DNA of 61,277 bases, from positions 1 to 61,277 of the forward strand of contig CAJUAA010000024.1 in the NCBI GenBank assembly GCA_910584205.1, read 5' to 3'. This document shows positions 53,275-61,225 of the stretch, piece by piece. The first letter of the stretch is position 1. Every line of letters starts with the position of its first letter. The notes beneath the pieces are model-generated. The model was not told the DNA's origin, did no database searches, and worked only from the letters and a program-made list of their open reading frames with translations. Source of the stretch: an uncultured Lachnospiraceae bacterium. Lineage in GTDB: Bacteria; Bacillota; Clostridia; Lachnospirales; Lachnospiraceae. Both the position numbers and the translations under genes were made by a program.

Positions 53275-53303
53275 TTGACAACCATAGAAAATGATAATAT
53301 ACT
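53275..53303 (+). promoter_or_regulatory. Strong promoter of the galactan transporter operon
   Basis: TTGACA (53275-53280), 17 bases, TATACT (53298-53303): a near-consensus sigma-A promoter, 60 bases before the binding-protein start. Confidence 0.85.
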
Positions 53304-53321
53304 TAAAATACGAACAACCGA

Positions 53322-53338
53322 TTGCGCAAACTGCGCAA
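53322..53338. promoter_or_regulatory. Operator O2, probable LacI-family site
   Basis: TTGCGCAAACTGCGCAA repeats the O1 design with one mismatch. It begins about 19 bases after the -10 box, so a bound repressor would block promoter clearance. O1 and O2 are centred 128 bases apart, a distance that permits looping. Confidence 0.7.
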
Positions 53339-53362
53339 AATACATTTCAAGGAGGGAAACAT

Positions 53363-54631
53363 ATGAAATTCAAAAAGATACCGGCTGCTGCCCTGGCGGT
53401 TGTGACGGCAGCAGGACTGGCCGCATGCAGCGGCTCTTCATCGGGAGCGGATGATGCGGTCGGCATACGGGTATGGGGCGCGGAGGACGATCAGGCGCTT
53501 CTGTCAGAGCTGATCGCCGGCTTTGAGGCACAGTATCCGGATGTGGACTTCGACATCCAGCTGGGCGTGGAGTCGGAATCCACGGCGAAGGACACGATCC
53601 TGACGGACGTAGAGGCGGCAGCGGATGTGTTCGCGTTTGCCAGTGATCAGATTTACGATCTGGTCAACGCAGGCGCGCTGGCGGACCTTCAGAATTACGA
53701 GGAAGCATTTGAGCGCTATCCCGGCAGGACCCTTGACGAGATCAAAGCGGCGAACAGTGAATCTTCCGTGGCGGCGGCGACGGTAAACGATACCTTCTAT
53801 GCCTTTCCCATAGCGGGAGACAACAGTTATTTCCTGTACTATGATTCTTCCGTAATCTCAGAGGAGGACGCCAGGTCCTGGGACACCATTCTGGAGGCGG
53901 CGCAGACGGCAGGAAAGAAGGCGGGCATGGTCTTCTCTTCCGGCTGGTATAACGCGGCATTTTTCTACGGGGCGGGCTTTATGACGGATCTGAACCCGGA
54001 CGGGACGACGGCCATGGACTGGAACGGCACCAGTCCGGAGGGTTATACGGGCGTGCAGGTGGTGCAGTCCATGCTGGATATCGCCGGACATCCGGCGTTC
54101 ATGTTCATTGCGGACGGCGATACGGCGAATCAGATCGCTTCCGGCAATCTGTGCGCCATCGTCTCCGGTTCCTGGGACGCGCAGGCGGCGCAGACGGCAT
54201 TCGGCGACGGATATGCGGCTGCGCGGCTTCCGGATTTCACGATTGACGGGACATCGGTTCCTATGAAATCCGCGTTCGGCTACAAGTTCATCGGCGTAAA
54301 TGAATATTCGGAAAATATCGGCTGGGCCGTGCTTCTGGCGGAGTATCTGACCAACGAGGAATCCCAGATCCGGCGTTTTGAGGCCCGTCAGATCGGACCG
54401 ACGAACCTCCGTGCAGTGGCGACGGACGAGGTGCAGGCGAATTACGCCATCGCAGCCGTGATCGCCCAGTCGGAATACAGCGTGATCCAGAAGGCGGGCG
54501 GAAAGTACTGGGATCCGGTACAGTCCTTCGGGGAGATCATCGCCCAGGGAGCTTTGGACAGAAATGATCCGGCAGCCATCCAGACATCGCTTGACGCGCT
54601 GGTGGAAGGCGTGACGGCGGCCATAGAGTAG
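53363..54631 (+). CDS. MalE-type sugar-binding lipoprotein
   Basis: A 422-residue extracellular solute-binding protein (family 1). The signal peptide ends in the lipobox GLAAC (Cys 22), followed by a Ser/Gly/Asp linker and IRVWGAEDDQALLSELIAGF, the usual start of maltodextrin-type binders. Aromatic residues in GDNSYFLYYDSS fit sugar stacking. CAAGGAGGG precedes ATG 53363. It heads the operon with two permeases and, from context, binds galacto-oligosaccharides. No ATPase gene is nearby; a shared MsmX-like ATPase elsewhere is expected. Confidence 0.92.
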   Translation: MKFKKIPAAALAVVTAAGLAACSGSSSGADDAVGIRVWGAEDDQALLSELIAGFEAQYPDVDFDIQLGVESESTAKDTILTDVEAAADVFAFASDQIYDLVNAGALADLQNYEEAFERYPGRTLDEIKAANSESSVAAATVNDTFYAFPIAGDNSYFLYYDSSVISEEDARSWDTILEAAQTAGKKAGMVFSSGWYNAAFFYGAGFMTDLNPDGTTAMDWNGTSPEGYTGVQVVQSMLDIAGHPAFMFIADGDTANQIASGNLCAIVSGSWDAQAAQTAFGDGYAAARLPDFTIDGTSVPMKSAFGYKFIGVNEYSENIGWAVLLAEYLTNEESQIRRFEARQIGPTNLRAVATDEVQANYAIAAVIAQSEYSVIQKAGGKYWDPVQSFGEIIAQGALDRNDPAAIQTSLDALVEGVTAAIE

Positions 54632-54647
54632 AAGGGAGGAGATTTGG

Positions 54648-56084
54648 ATGAAACAGGATAATCTGTCTGCGGAAATGATGAGCGGAGGCTTTTTCTCCGA
54701 CTTCGGCAGGGCGGTCACAAAAGGCGATCTGTTCGTGAAGCTTTCGATGCTGTGGATGGGTGCAGGATATGCAAAACGGAAGCAGTATATAAAGGCGGCG
54801 CTCATGACGCTCTTCGAGATTGCGGTGATCGTGTTCACCGTTCAGTTTGCCATGGAATATGTGCCGAAATTCGGCGGCCTGGGAAGTGTGATGCCGGAAA
54901 AAACCTTTAACATCGAGACCATGAAAAACGAGTTTAACGATTATGATAACTCGTTCCAGATCCTTTTGTTCTCCCTGTTCAGTTTCGTGGTGTGGATCAC
55001 GGCGGCGGCTGTCTGGATGTACAATATGGTCAGCGTATACCGGCTTCAGCTGATGGAGGAAGCGGGCGTACGGATCAGGACGTTCAAAGAAGATCTGATT
55101 TCTTTTAAAGAGGAGAAATTTCATATTACCCTGCTGGCCCTTCCGGTGCTGGGAGTGGTGATCTTCACGGTCGTGCCGATCCTGCTTCTCATTCTGGTGG
55201 CATTTACAAACTATGACCAGAATCATATGCCACCCGGCGGACTGTTCACCTGGGTGGGCTTTCAGAACTTTATCAGTCTGTTCGGCGGCGGAGGACTGAC
55301 GGTATCCTTCGGCTATGCGTTCGTGCGCGTGCTTGGATGGACGCTGGTGTGGGCATTCTTTGCGACGATTACCACCTATATCGGCGGCATCGTCCTGTCG
55401 CTGCTTCTGAACAGCAAAAAGACCAGGGTGCCGAGGCTGTGGAGGACGCTGTTCATCGCAACGATCGCGGTGCCCCAGTTCGTATCCCTTCTGCTGGTGC
55501 GGAACTTCTTCGCCAACGGCGGCATCGTCAACACGATCTGCGCCAACATCGGGCTGACGGATTTCCTACGGAATATGGGGCTGGTGTCTACGAGCTACAT
55601 TCCGTTTTTGTCCGCTCCGGGCTGGGCGCACGTGATGATCATCCTGATCAATATCTGGATCGGCGTGCCCTATCAGATGCTGATCGCTACCGGCGTGCTG
55701 ATGAATCTGCCCACGGAGCAGCTGGAGAGCGCCAGAGTGGACGGAGCCAACAAGTTCCAGATCTTTCAGAAGATCACCATGCCCTATATGCTGTTCGTGA
55801 CGGGGCCTGCGCTGGTGACGGATTTTGTAAAAAATATCAACAATTTCAACGTCATCTATCTTCTGACCGAGAATGTGTATACGACGACCAATCAGGTGAT
55901 GGCCAATTCCCAGGCAAAGGAAGTGGACCTTCTGGTGACCTGGCTGTTCCGCCTGACGCAGGATTACTACAACTACAAGATGGCTTCCGCCATCGGCATC
56001 ATCGTATTTATCATCTGCGCCGTATTTACGCTGATCGCGTTTAACCGGATGATCAAGGGAGACAAGGAGGGGACCTATCAATAA
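54648..56084 (+). CDS. MalF-type sugar ABC transporter permease
   Basis: A 478-residue permease with about seven or eight membrane segments. The N-terminal 150 residues hold an extra helix and a charged stretch, as in MalF. The cytoplasmic EAA loop reads MNLPTEQLESARVDGANKFQ followed by IFQKITMPYM (about 365). GGGAGG precedes the ATG, and its TAA overlaps the ATG of the next permease. It forms a heterodimer with the product of the following gene. Confidence 0.93.
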   Translation: MKQDNLSAEMMSGGFFSDFGRAVTKGDLFVKLSMLWMGAGYAKRKQYIKAALMTLFEIAVIVFTVQFAMEYVPKFGGLGSVMPEKTFNIETMKNEFNDYDNSFQILLFSLFSFVVWITAAAVWMYNMVSVYRLQLMEEAGVRIRTFKEDLISFKEEKFHITLLALPVLGVVIFTVVPILLLILVAFTNYDQNHMPPGGLFTWVGFQNFISLFGGGGLTVSFGYAFVRVLGWTLVWAFFATITTYIGGIVLSLLLNSKKTRVPRLWRTLFIATIAVPQFVSLLLVRNFFANGGIVNTICANIGLTDFLRNMGLVSTSYIPFLSAPGWAHVMIILINIWIGVPYQMLIATGVLMNLPTEQLESARVDGANKFQIFQKITMPYMLFVTGPALVTDFVKNINNFNVIYLLTENVYTTTNQVMANSQAKEVDLLVTWLFRLTQDYYNYKMASAIGIIVFIICAVFTLIAFNRMIKGDKEGTYQ

Positions 56085-56938
56085 TGAAAAAGATGAAAGA
56101 CAGCAGAACATCTACGATTGTATTACATAATGTGCTGATCGCAGTGCTGGCGGTGATCTGGCTGGTTCCGATCGTGTGGCTTTTGTGCACATCCTTCAGC
56201 GCGTATTCCGGTATGAACACCAGCACCTTTTTCCCGGAGCAGTGGAGCGCCATTAACTATGTGAAGCTGTTTCAGCCGGATTCGGTATCGCAGTTTCCCA
56301 GATGGTTTCTGAACACCTTTGTGATCGCATGCTTTACCTGCGTGATCTCCACCATGTTCGTGCTGATGGTGGCATACGCCACCTCCATGATGCGATTTCC
56401 GTCGAGAAAGCCGCTGATGAACATCGCCGTGATCCTGAATCTGTTTCCGGGTATGCTGGCCATGATCGCCGTGTATTTTACTTTGAAAACTTTCAATCTG
56501 ACCAACAGTTATGCGGGACTGATCATGGTGTACTCGGCCTCGTCGGGTCTGGGCTACCTGATCGCCAAGGGCTTTTTTGACACGGTTCCGAGAGCGCTCT
56601 GCGAGTCCGCGAGAATTGACGGCTGCAGCGAGGCCCGGATCTTCTTCCAGATGGTGCTGCCCTTAAGCCAGCCCATCATCGTCTACACGGTCATCAGCAG
56701 CTTTCTGGTGCCGTGGATGGATTTCGTCTATGCGAAAATGATTCTGAACGCGGGGATTTCCTCCCAGTATACGGTGGCAGTGGGGCTGTATCAAATGCTG
56801 GACAGAAGCCTGATCAACAACTATTTCACCCAGTTCTGCGCAGGCGGCGTGCTGGTGTCTATCCCCATATCCATTCTGTTCGTCATCATGCAGAAATTCT
56901 ATGTGGAAGGCGTGACCGGCGGAGCGGTGAAGGGCTGA
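56084..56938 (+). CDS. MalG-type sugar ABC transporter permease
   Basis: A 284-residue permease with six membrane segments; the EAA loop is DTVPRALCESARIDGCSEAR (about 165) followed by IFFQMVLPLSQP. The start shares an A with the stop of the previous gene (TAATG), so translation is coupled. Full length for MalG. Confidence 0.93.
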   Translation: MKKMKDSRTSTIVLHNVLIAVLAVIWLVPIVWLLCTSFSAYSGMNTSTFFPEQWSAINYVKLFQPDSVSQFPRWFLNTFVIACFTCVISTMFVLMVAYATSMMRFPSRKPLMNIAVILNLFPGMLAMIAVYFTLKTFNLTNSYAGLIMVYSASSGLGYLIAKGFFDTVPRALCESARIDGCSEARIFFQMVLPLSQPIIVYTVISSFLVPWMDFVYAKMILNAGISSQYTVAVGLYQMLDRSLINNYFTQFCAGGVLVSIPISILFVIMQKFYVEGVTGGAVKG

Positions 56939-56975
56939 CGGGGATTTTATATAAAGAGAGGAATGACAACAAACC

Positions 56976-58811
56976 ATGGAACAGTTTATTCTAAATATCA
57001 TTCACCGCCCGGAGATGGTGCCGGAATACGCGGAGAAGGTGACCGGGCACGGGCAGGCCGAGGATATCGGCCGCAAAGCCCTTCTGACGGAGAGCCTGGA
57101 TATTTTCAAGGTCCAGCAGGAGTGCGCCCACAAAAACGGCCTGAAGACGACCATAGAGATGACCTATGCCAGCCTGTTCAACGACGAGGCGGTGGAGCTG
57201 GCAAAAGAACACCACGAGCAGTATGGGGACGAGATCGGCCTGACCCTTCTGGGGCTTCCGTGCAAGGAATTTCGTGAAAAATATAAGACGAAGGATTTCT
57301 GTATCTGGATGTTCTCCATGGAAGACAAGAAGGCGATCGTACAGGATGTGTTTGAAAAATTCCATGAGCGGTTCGGCTTCTATCCGGAGTCCACAGGTTC
57401 CTACTATATGGATGCGGAGCTGACGAATTATATCAAGGAACAGTATCCGTCCGTCAAGTGCGCCGTCGCCACCTGCTGGGAGGAGGGCCCCAAGGCGTAT
57501 CATACATGCAACAACAGCTGGTATACGTTCATGGACGGCGGTCCCTGGGCACCCTGGATTCCGTCGAAGCAGAACACCCATGTGCCGGCGGCCAGTGAGG
57601 AAGAAGATTCCGGAATCGTGGCGATCCCCCATCTGAGCCGGGACCTGATCGCCTGCTATGACGGCAACGGCTCCAACTTCGGCACCCATCCCCAGAATGT
57701 GCTCCGGGGTATGATCTATGAGAACGGCGAGTATCCGTACCTGTACAACCTGATCGATCAGTTCCGGTATCAGGCGAAATTCAATAACGGTTACGCCTAC
57801 AATATGATGTTCGTAGGGCCGGGCTGGATGAACAAGATGGGACGCTGGGAGGCGCCGTACGAGCTTTTGAAGAAATCCTACGAGGACGGCTGCGCCTATT
57901 ACGGAAAACTCAAAAAAGAAGGAAAACTTCTGGATATGACCATGAGCGGATTTGCCGATTACTACCGGCAGAAAAAATCCTATACGGAGCCGGAGTGCGC
58001 CCTCTGGCGGGATATTCTCTACGGCAGCAAAAAGCAGGTGTTCTGGTACTGCGATCCGTGGATGCGCGCCTGCGTCAACATGGATCAGGGCGGCGCGGTT
58101 GTGGATCTTCGGCCCTATGCCGCCAAACTGAACTGGCCGGTTGGCATCGGCACGCCTCATGTGCAGGACGCCAGCTATCCGTTTCTGATTCAGGAGAAAT
58201 ACCGGTCGGGGTATTTTACCCACTATGCGGGAGAAGGCACCATCAGGAGCGCAAAGCTGCTCTATCAAGGCGAAGAGGCGGACCTGTGCCTGTGCCGGAC
58301 GAAGGCGCATGTTTCTCAGGAAGGTAAGGACCGGATCCTGACCCTTGACCCGGTGGAGATCGAGTTTGAAGGACTGACGGTGAAGCTGCAGACGGTCCTC
58401 GCTTTTACGGAAGGGACCGGAGCCATCCGGATCGAGCGCAGGGTGCTTCAGATGAGCGACCCGGATGCGGAGGTGGAGATTGACGAATACCTTGTGGCGT
58501 GCTATGGGACTACCGAATATCCGGAGGACATGAGCAGCCTGACGCTCTGGGCGGAGAAAGCGGGAATGGAGCGAAAGGCGCTTCCTTATGAATATAAATG
58601 CCGGGAATATACCCTGGCGGAAGCAGACCGGGTGGGCTGCACGCTGTCGCCCATCCATACGAAGGTTTCACTGACCTGCGAGGGCAGAGACCGGGAAGGC
58701 TATATGAAGGAAGGCTATGCGTTCAGCCCCATGTTTACCCTGGGGTATAAGGGGAGATTAAAGGAGAAGGAGAGGTTTGTCACATGGCTCAGTCTGGAAA
58801 AGGCAGATTAA
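56976..58811 (+). CDS. Unrecognised 611-aa protein in the galactan operon
   Basis: A large soluble protein with no signal peptide. The first 350 residues look like a beta/alpha barrel: GLKTTIEMTYASLFNDEAVE, YGDEIGLTLLGLP, GFYPESTGSYYMDAELTNYI, KCAVATCWEEGPKAY and WYTFMDGGPWAPWIPSK, reminiscent of deacetylase/GH57-like barrels in the order of short motifs, but the diagnostic metal triad is not evident. The last 200 residues appear to be a beta-sandwich. AGAGAGG lies 13 bases before the ATG. It sits between the permeases and GH53, so a role in oligosaccharide processing is an inference from context. Confidence 0.75.
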   Translation: MEQFILNIIHRPEMVPEYAEKVTGHGQAEDIGRKALLTESLDIFKVQQECAHKNGLKTTIEMTYASLFNDEAVELAKEHHEQYGDEIGLTLLGLPCKEFREKYKTKDFCIWMFSMEDKKAIVQDVFEKFHERFGFYPESTGSYYMDAELTNYIKEQYPSVKCAVATCWEEGPKAYHTCNNSWYTFMDGGPWAPWIPSKQNTHVPAASEEEDSGIVAIPHLSRDLIACYDGNGSNFGTHPQNVLRGMIYENGEYPYLYNLIDQFRYQAKFNNGYAYNMMFVGPGWMNKMGRWEAPYELLKKSYEDGCAYYGKLKKEGKLLDMTMSGFADYYRQKKSYTEPECALWRDILYGSKKQVFWYCDPWMRACVNMDQGGAVVDLRPYAAKLNWPVGIGTPHVQDASYPFLIQEKYRSGYFTHYAGEGTIRSAKLLYQGEEADLCLCRTKAHVSQEGKDRILTLDPVEIEFEGLTVKLQTVLAFTEGTGAIRIERRVLQMSDPDAEVEIDEYLVACYGTTEYPEDMSSLTLWAEKAGMERKALPYEYKCREYTLAEADRVGCTLSPIHTKVSLTCEGRDREGYMKEGYAFSPMFTLGYKGRLKEKERFVTWLSLEKAD

Positions 58812-59008
58812 ACTACCGGTGCCCGTCCTGCTTTATGCGCGACCTGGATCTGGATATGTTTTATGACAAGGATAAGAAGGAATACTACTGTATCCGCTGT
58901 CAGTATACCGGGACGGAGGAAGACGTGCTGAAGAAAAATCAGATGGCGCGCTTCCGTTACCGGGATATGATGATGCGGTTTACAGAAGAGGATTTTGAGA
59001 CCTTTTAG
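58784..59008 (+). CDS. Small zinc-ribbon protein, 74 aa
   Basis: The protein begins MAQSGKGRLNYRCPSC and has a CxxC...CxxC pair (RCPSCFMRDLDLDMF and YYCIRCQYTG), a typical zinc ribbon, followed by a charged helix ending FTEEDFETF. Its start lies 28 bases inside the end of the 611-aa gene in another frame, with AGGAGAGG as ribosome site, so the two are coupled. Function unknown; its place in a carbohydrate operon is unusual. Confidence 0.72.
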   Translation: MAQSGKGRLNYRCPSCFMRDLDLDMFYDKDKKEYYCIRCQYTGTEEDVLKKNQMARFRYRDMMMRFTEEDFETF

Positions 59009-59042
59009 ATCAATGCGGCCGTAAACAAGAATGGAGTCTGAT

Positions 59043-59978
59043 ATGAAAAAATGGATAAAAGGCATGGACATCTCTTCGCTTCTGGAGGTGGAGCGGTGCG
59101 GAGGAAAATTTTATGACCATGGAGCGGCGGGCGACGCGCTGGATATTTTGAAAAGCTACGGCGCGAATCTGGTCCGTCTGCGCCTGTGGAACGATCCCTT
59201 TGATGAAAACGGCGTTTCCTACGGCGGGGGAGGGAACGATCCCAGGACCACACTGACCCTTGCAAAAAGGGCGAAGGAACGGGAGATCGGATGGCTGCTG
59301 GACTTTCACTACAGCGACTTTTGGACCGATCCGGGCAAACAGATCCCGCCGAAAGCCTGGCAGGGAATGTCGGAAAGAGGGCTTTGTCAGGCGGTATATG
59401 ATTATACGGCGGCGATTCTGAGACGATGCGGAAAGGAACAGGCGCTTCCCGAGATCGTATCCATCGGAAACGAGATCACCCACGGTCTTTTATGGCCCGT
59501 GGGGAAGGTACCGGCCTGGGAATCCATTTCCCGCCTGGTCAGCGCCGGGATCCGTGCGGTCCGCGATACCTTTCCGGAGATTCCGGTCATGATCCATCTG
59601 GACAACGGCGGCAATAACGAACTGTACCGGAACTGGTTTGACCGTTATCTGGAACACGGAGGGGAAGAGTTTGAATACATCGGCCTGTCTTATTATCCAT
59701 TCTGGCACGGGACGCTTCCGATGCTTGAGGATAACATGAACGATATGGCGCTGCGGTATCAGAAGGAGCTGATCCTGACGGAAGTGTCCACGGCCCATAC
59801 GCTGGAAGATTACCAGAGCTATGAGAAGCTTCCGGCAGAGCGTCGAAAAGGCATGGCGGCAGGCCCGGAGCTTGCAGAAAAAGTGCCCTTTCCCATGACG
59901 CCGGAGGGACAGGCGGATTTCATGAAGAAGATCATGGAACTTATTCTGCGGGTGCCGGAAGGGGAGATGCGGGACTAA
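59043..59978 (+). CDS. GH53 endo-beta-1,4-galactanase, C-terminally truncated
   Basis: A 311-residue family 53 enzyme: IKGMDISSLLEVERCGGKFY, NLVRLRLWNDPFDENG, LPEIVSIGNEITHGLLWP with the acid/base Glu (about 150) and KELILTEVSTAHTLEDY with the nucleophile Glu (about 240). It lacks a signal peptide. Similarity ends after FMKKIMELILRVPEGE; the conserved WEPAW strand and the last 70-80 residues are missing, so the barrel lacks its eighth strand. The cut lies where mobile-element-like sequence begins. GGAG precedes ATG 59043. Confidence 0.85.
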   Translation: MKKWIKGMDISSLLEVERCGGKFYDHGAAGDALDILKSYGANLVRLRLWNDPFDENGVSYGGGGNDPRTTLTLAKRAKEREIGWLLDFHYSDFWTDPGKQIPPKAWQGMSERGLCQAVYDYTAAILRRCGKEQALPEIVSIGNEITHGLLWPVGKVPAWESISRLVSAGIRAVRDTFPEIPVMIHLDNGGNNELYRNWFDRYLEHGGEEFEYIGLSYYPFWHGTLPMLEDNMNDMALRYQKELILTEVSTAHTLEDYQSYEKLPAERRKGMAAGPELAEKVPFPMTPEGQADFMKKIMELILRVPEGEMRD

Positions 59979-59994
59979 AATAGGAGAATGTGAA

Positions 59995-60252
59995 ATGCAG
60001 AGAAGAACGGTAATCTGGAAGACGCCGGAAATATCGGCGGACGGGCTGAAGATGTTTGCGTGTGCCGTGATGCTTTTGCAGACACAGAAACGGTACGAGG
60101 ATAAAATCAAGGCAAAGAAAAAGGCTGAAATCGAGGCGAAGAAAGCCGCTATCCATGCCGAGGATATGGAAAACGGCGTGTTTATCCCGGCCAGCAGCCT
60201 GCCGAAGAAAGAACCACAAAAAGCACCAATGCCAGCCAAAGCCGCTATGTAG
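59995..60252 (+). CDS. Small Lys/Ala-rich protein of a probable mobile element
   Basis: An 85-residue frame with AGGAGAATGTGAA before its ATG. The C-terminal 60 residues are a charged helix (KRYEDKIKAKKKAEIEAKKA) ending in a Pro/Lys tail. No domain is recognised. It lies 16 bases after the truncated GH53 and is probably the first gene of the incoming element. Confidence 0.5.
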   Translation: MQRRTVIWKTPEISADGLKMFACAVMLLQTQKRYEDKIKAKKKAEIEAKKAAIHAEDMENGVFIPASSLPKKEPQKAPMPAKAAM

Positions 60253-60272
60253 GCGGCTGGCATACCACAGAA

Positions 60273-60350
60273 ATGACAAGGAGGCATACACATAATACAT
60301 TAAAGGCGCAGGCAGAGGAAATCATACAAAGTGAACTGATTTATGATTGA
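60273..60350 (+). CDS. Very small ORF, 25 aa, mobile-element type
   Basis: The frame reads MTRRHTHNTLKAQAEEIIQS and ends ELIYD. An AAGGAGG motif lies just inside the 5' end of the frame rather than upstream of its ATG, so the true start is uncertain and initiation may use a different codon. Such short peptides occur between genes of clostridial conjugative elements. Weak call. Confidence 0.35.
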   Translation: MTRRHTHNTLKAQAEEIIQSELIYD

Positions 60351-60368
60351 TGGAAGGGAGAAAGAGGA

Positions 60369-60668
60369 ATGTTGACTTTTGAGAAAGTATTAAATGTATT
60401 TAGCGATTACCTTCAGCAAGACCCGCTTTATGAAGTTGTTCTTACCAGCCATGGGTATACCTTGATGGCATGGGAGCCGGAAAGGAATGAATGGTATCAG
60501 GCGGAACTTATGGAAACGCCGGAAATGTTATTGGACGCCCTGCTGGACACTTATGCCGGTTTCTTGGAAGATCAGATGACGGAGAATGACAGAGAATTGA
60601 ATCCGTCAGAGGAAGCGGAAATAAAAACAAGGTGTAAAATATTACAAGAACAATGCCAGTCAAGTTGA
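60369..60668 (+). CDS. Small acidic protein of a probable mobile element, 99 aa
   Basis: The product (MLTFEKVLNVFSDYLQQDPL, TLMAWEPERNEWYQAELMET) is a compact acidic protein resembling small unnamed proteins of Clostridia conjugative elements. GGAAGGGAGAAAGAGGA precedes the ATG. It is convergent with the XRE gene; a 16-bp inverted repeat lies between their ends. Function unknown. Confidence 0.65.
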   Translation: MLTFEKVLNVFSDYLQQDPLYEVVLTSHGYTLMAWEPERNEWYQAELMETPEMLLDALLDTYAGFLEDQMTENDRELNPSEEAEIKTRCKILQEQCQSS

Positions 60669-60673
60669 CAGCT

Positions 60674-60712
60674 AGGAAATGGAGAACACGGGTTATGTGT
60701 TCTCCATTTCCT
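60674..60712. repeat. 16-bp perfect inverted repeat between convergent genes
   Basis: AGGAAATGGAGAACAC and GTGTTCTCCATTTCCT around a seven-base loop. It includes the last codons of the XRE gene and probably works as a bidirectional terminator although T-runs are short. Confidence 0.7.
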
Positions 60713-61058
60713 GCGGCCTTTCTATCTCTGCAATCTTCTTGGCTGTTGCGGTCACAATCTGTAGCCCGTTGTCACTCATGCTATCCATCAATGCATCCAG
60801 CTGTAACCGCCGGGTGTCCTTCCCCGCTGGCTTGTCTAAGAGAAACTGGTCTACGGAAATATTGTAGCGGAGCATAAGCTCAAAGAATATCTGCAAACTT
60901 GGGTGCTGCCCCTTGTTTTCAATGTTCGCAAGGTAGTGAGGTGAGATAAACATCTCATCGCAAACTTTCTTTCTGGATTCTCTTCGCCCTGTCCGTGCAG
61001 CCTTGATTGCCGCTCCAAAATCCTTAAAATCATATCGTGGTACTGGTCTTTTTGACAT
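60693..61058 (-). CDS. XRE-family HTH regulator
   Basis: A 121-residue protein: an N-terminal helix-turn-helix at about 11-70 (FGAAIKAARTGRRESRKKVC, then ISPHYLANIENKGQHPSLQI) and a helical C-terminal part (DALMDSMSDNGLQIVTATAK). This is the size and form of the repressors that keep clostridial integrative elements silent. It is divergent from the excisionase-like gene at 61226, with a 167-base AT-rich control region between. Confidence 0.85.
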   Translation of the reverse strand: MSKRPVPRYDFKDFGAAIKAARTGRRESRKKVCDEMFISPHYLANIENKGQHPSLQIFFELMLRYNISVDQFLLDKPAGKDTRRLQLDALMDSMSDNGLQIVTATAKKIAEIERPQEMENT

Positions 61059-61225
61059 ATTTGTTCACCCTATTGTATTGTACAGTTTACTTTTTTAAAA
61101 GAATACGTCTACACAGTTACACTGATTGGCCTAAATAATTATAAAAGACAGAGAATGAATCTTGTATTTATTCGGCTAGACGCATATAATTATACTGATA
61201 GAGTTTAGCGAAAGGGTGAATAAAA

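Noticed and set aside
56991..58658. A 555-codon minus-strand frame opposite the 611-aa gene
   Set aside because: Both strands are open here, so I compared them. The plus strand has operon position, coupled downstream gene and balanced composition; the minus strand has no ribosome site.
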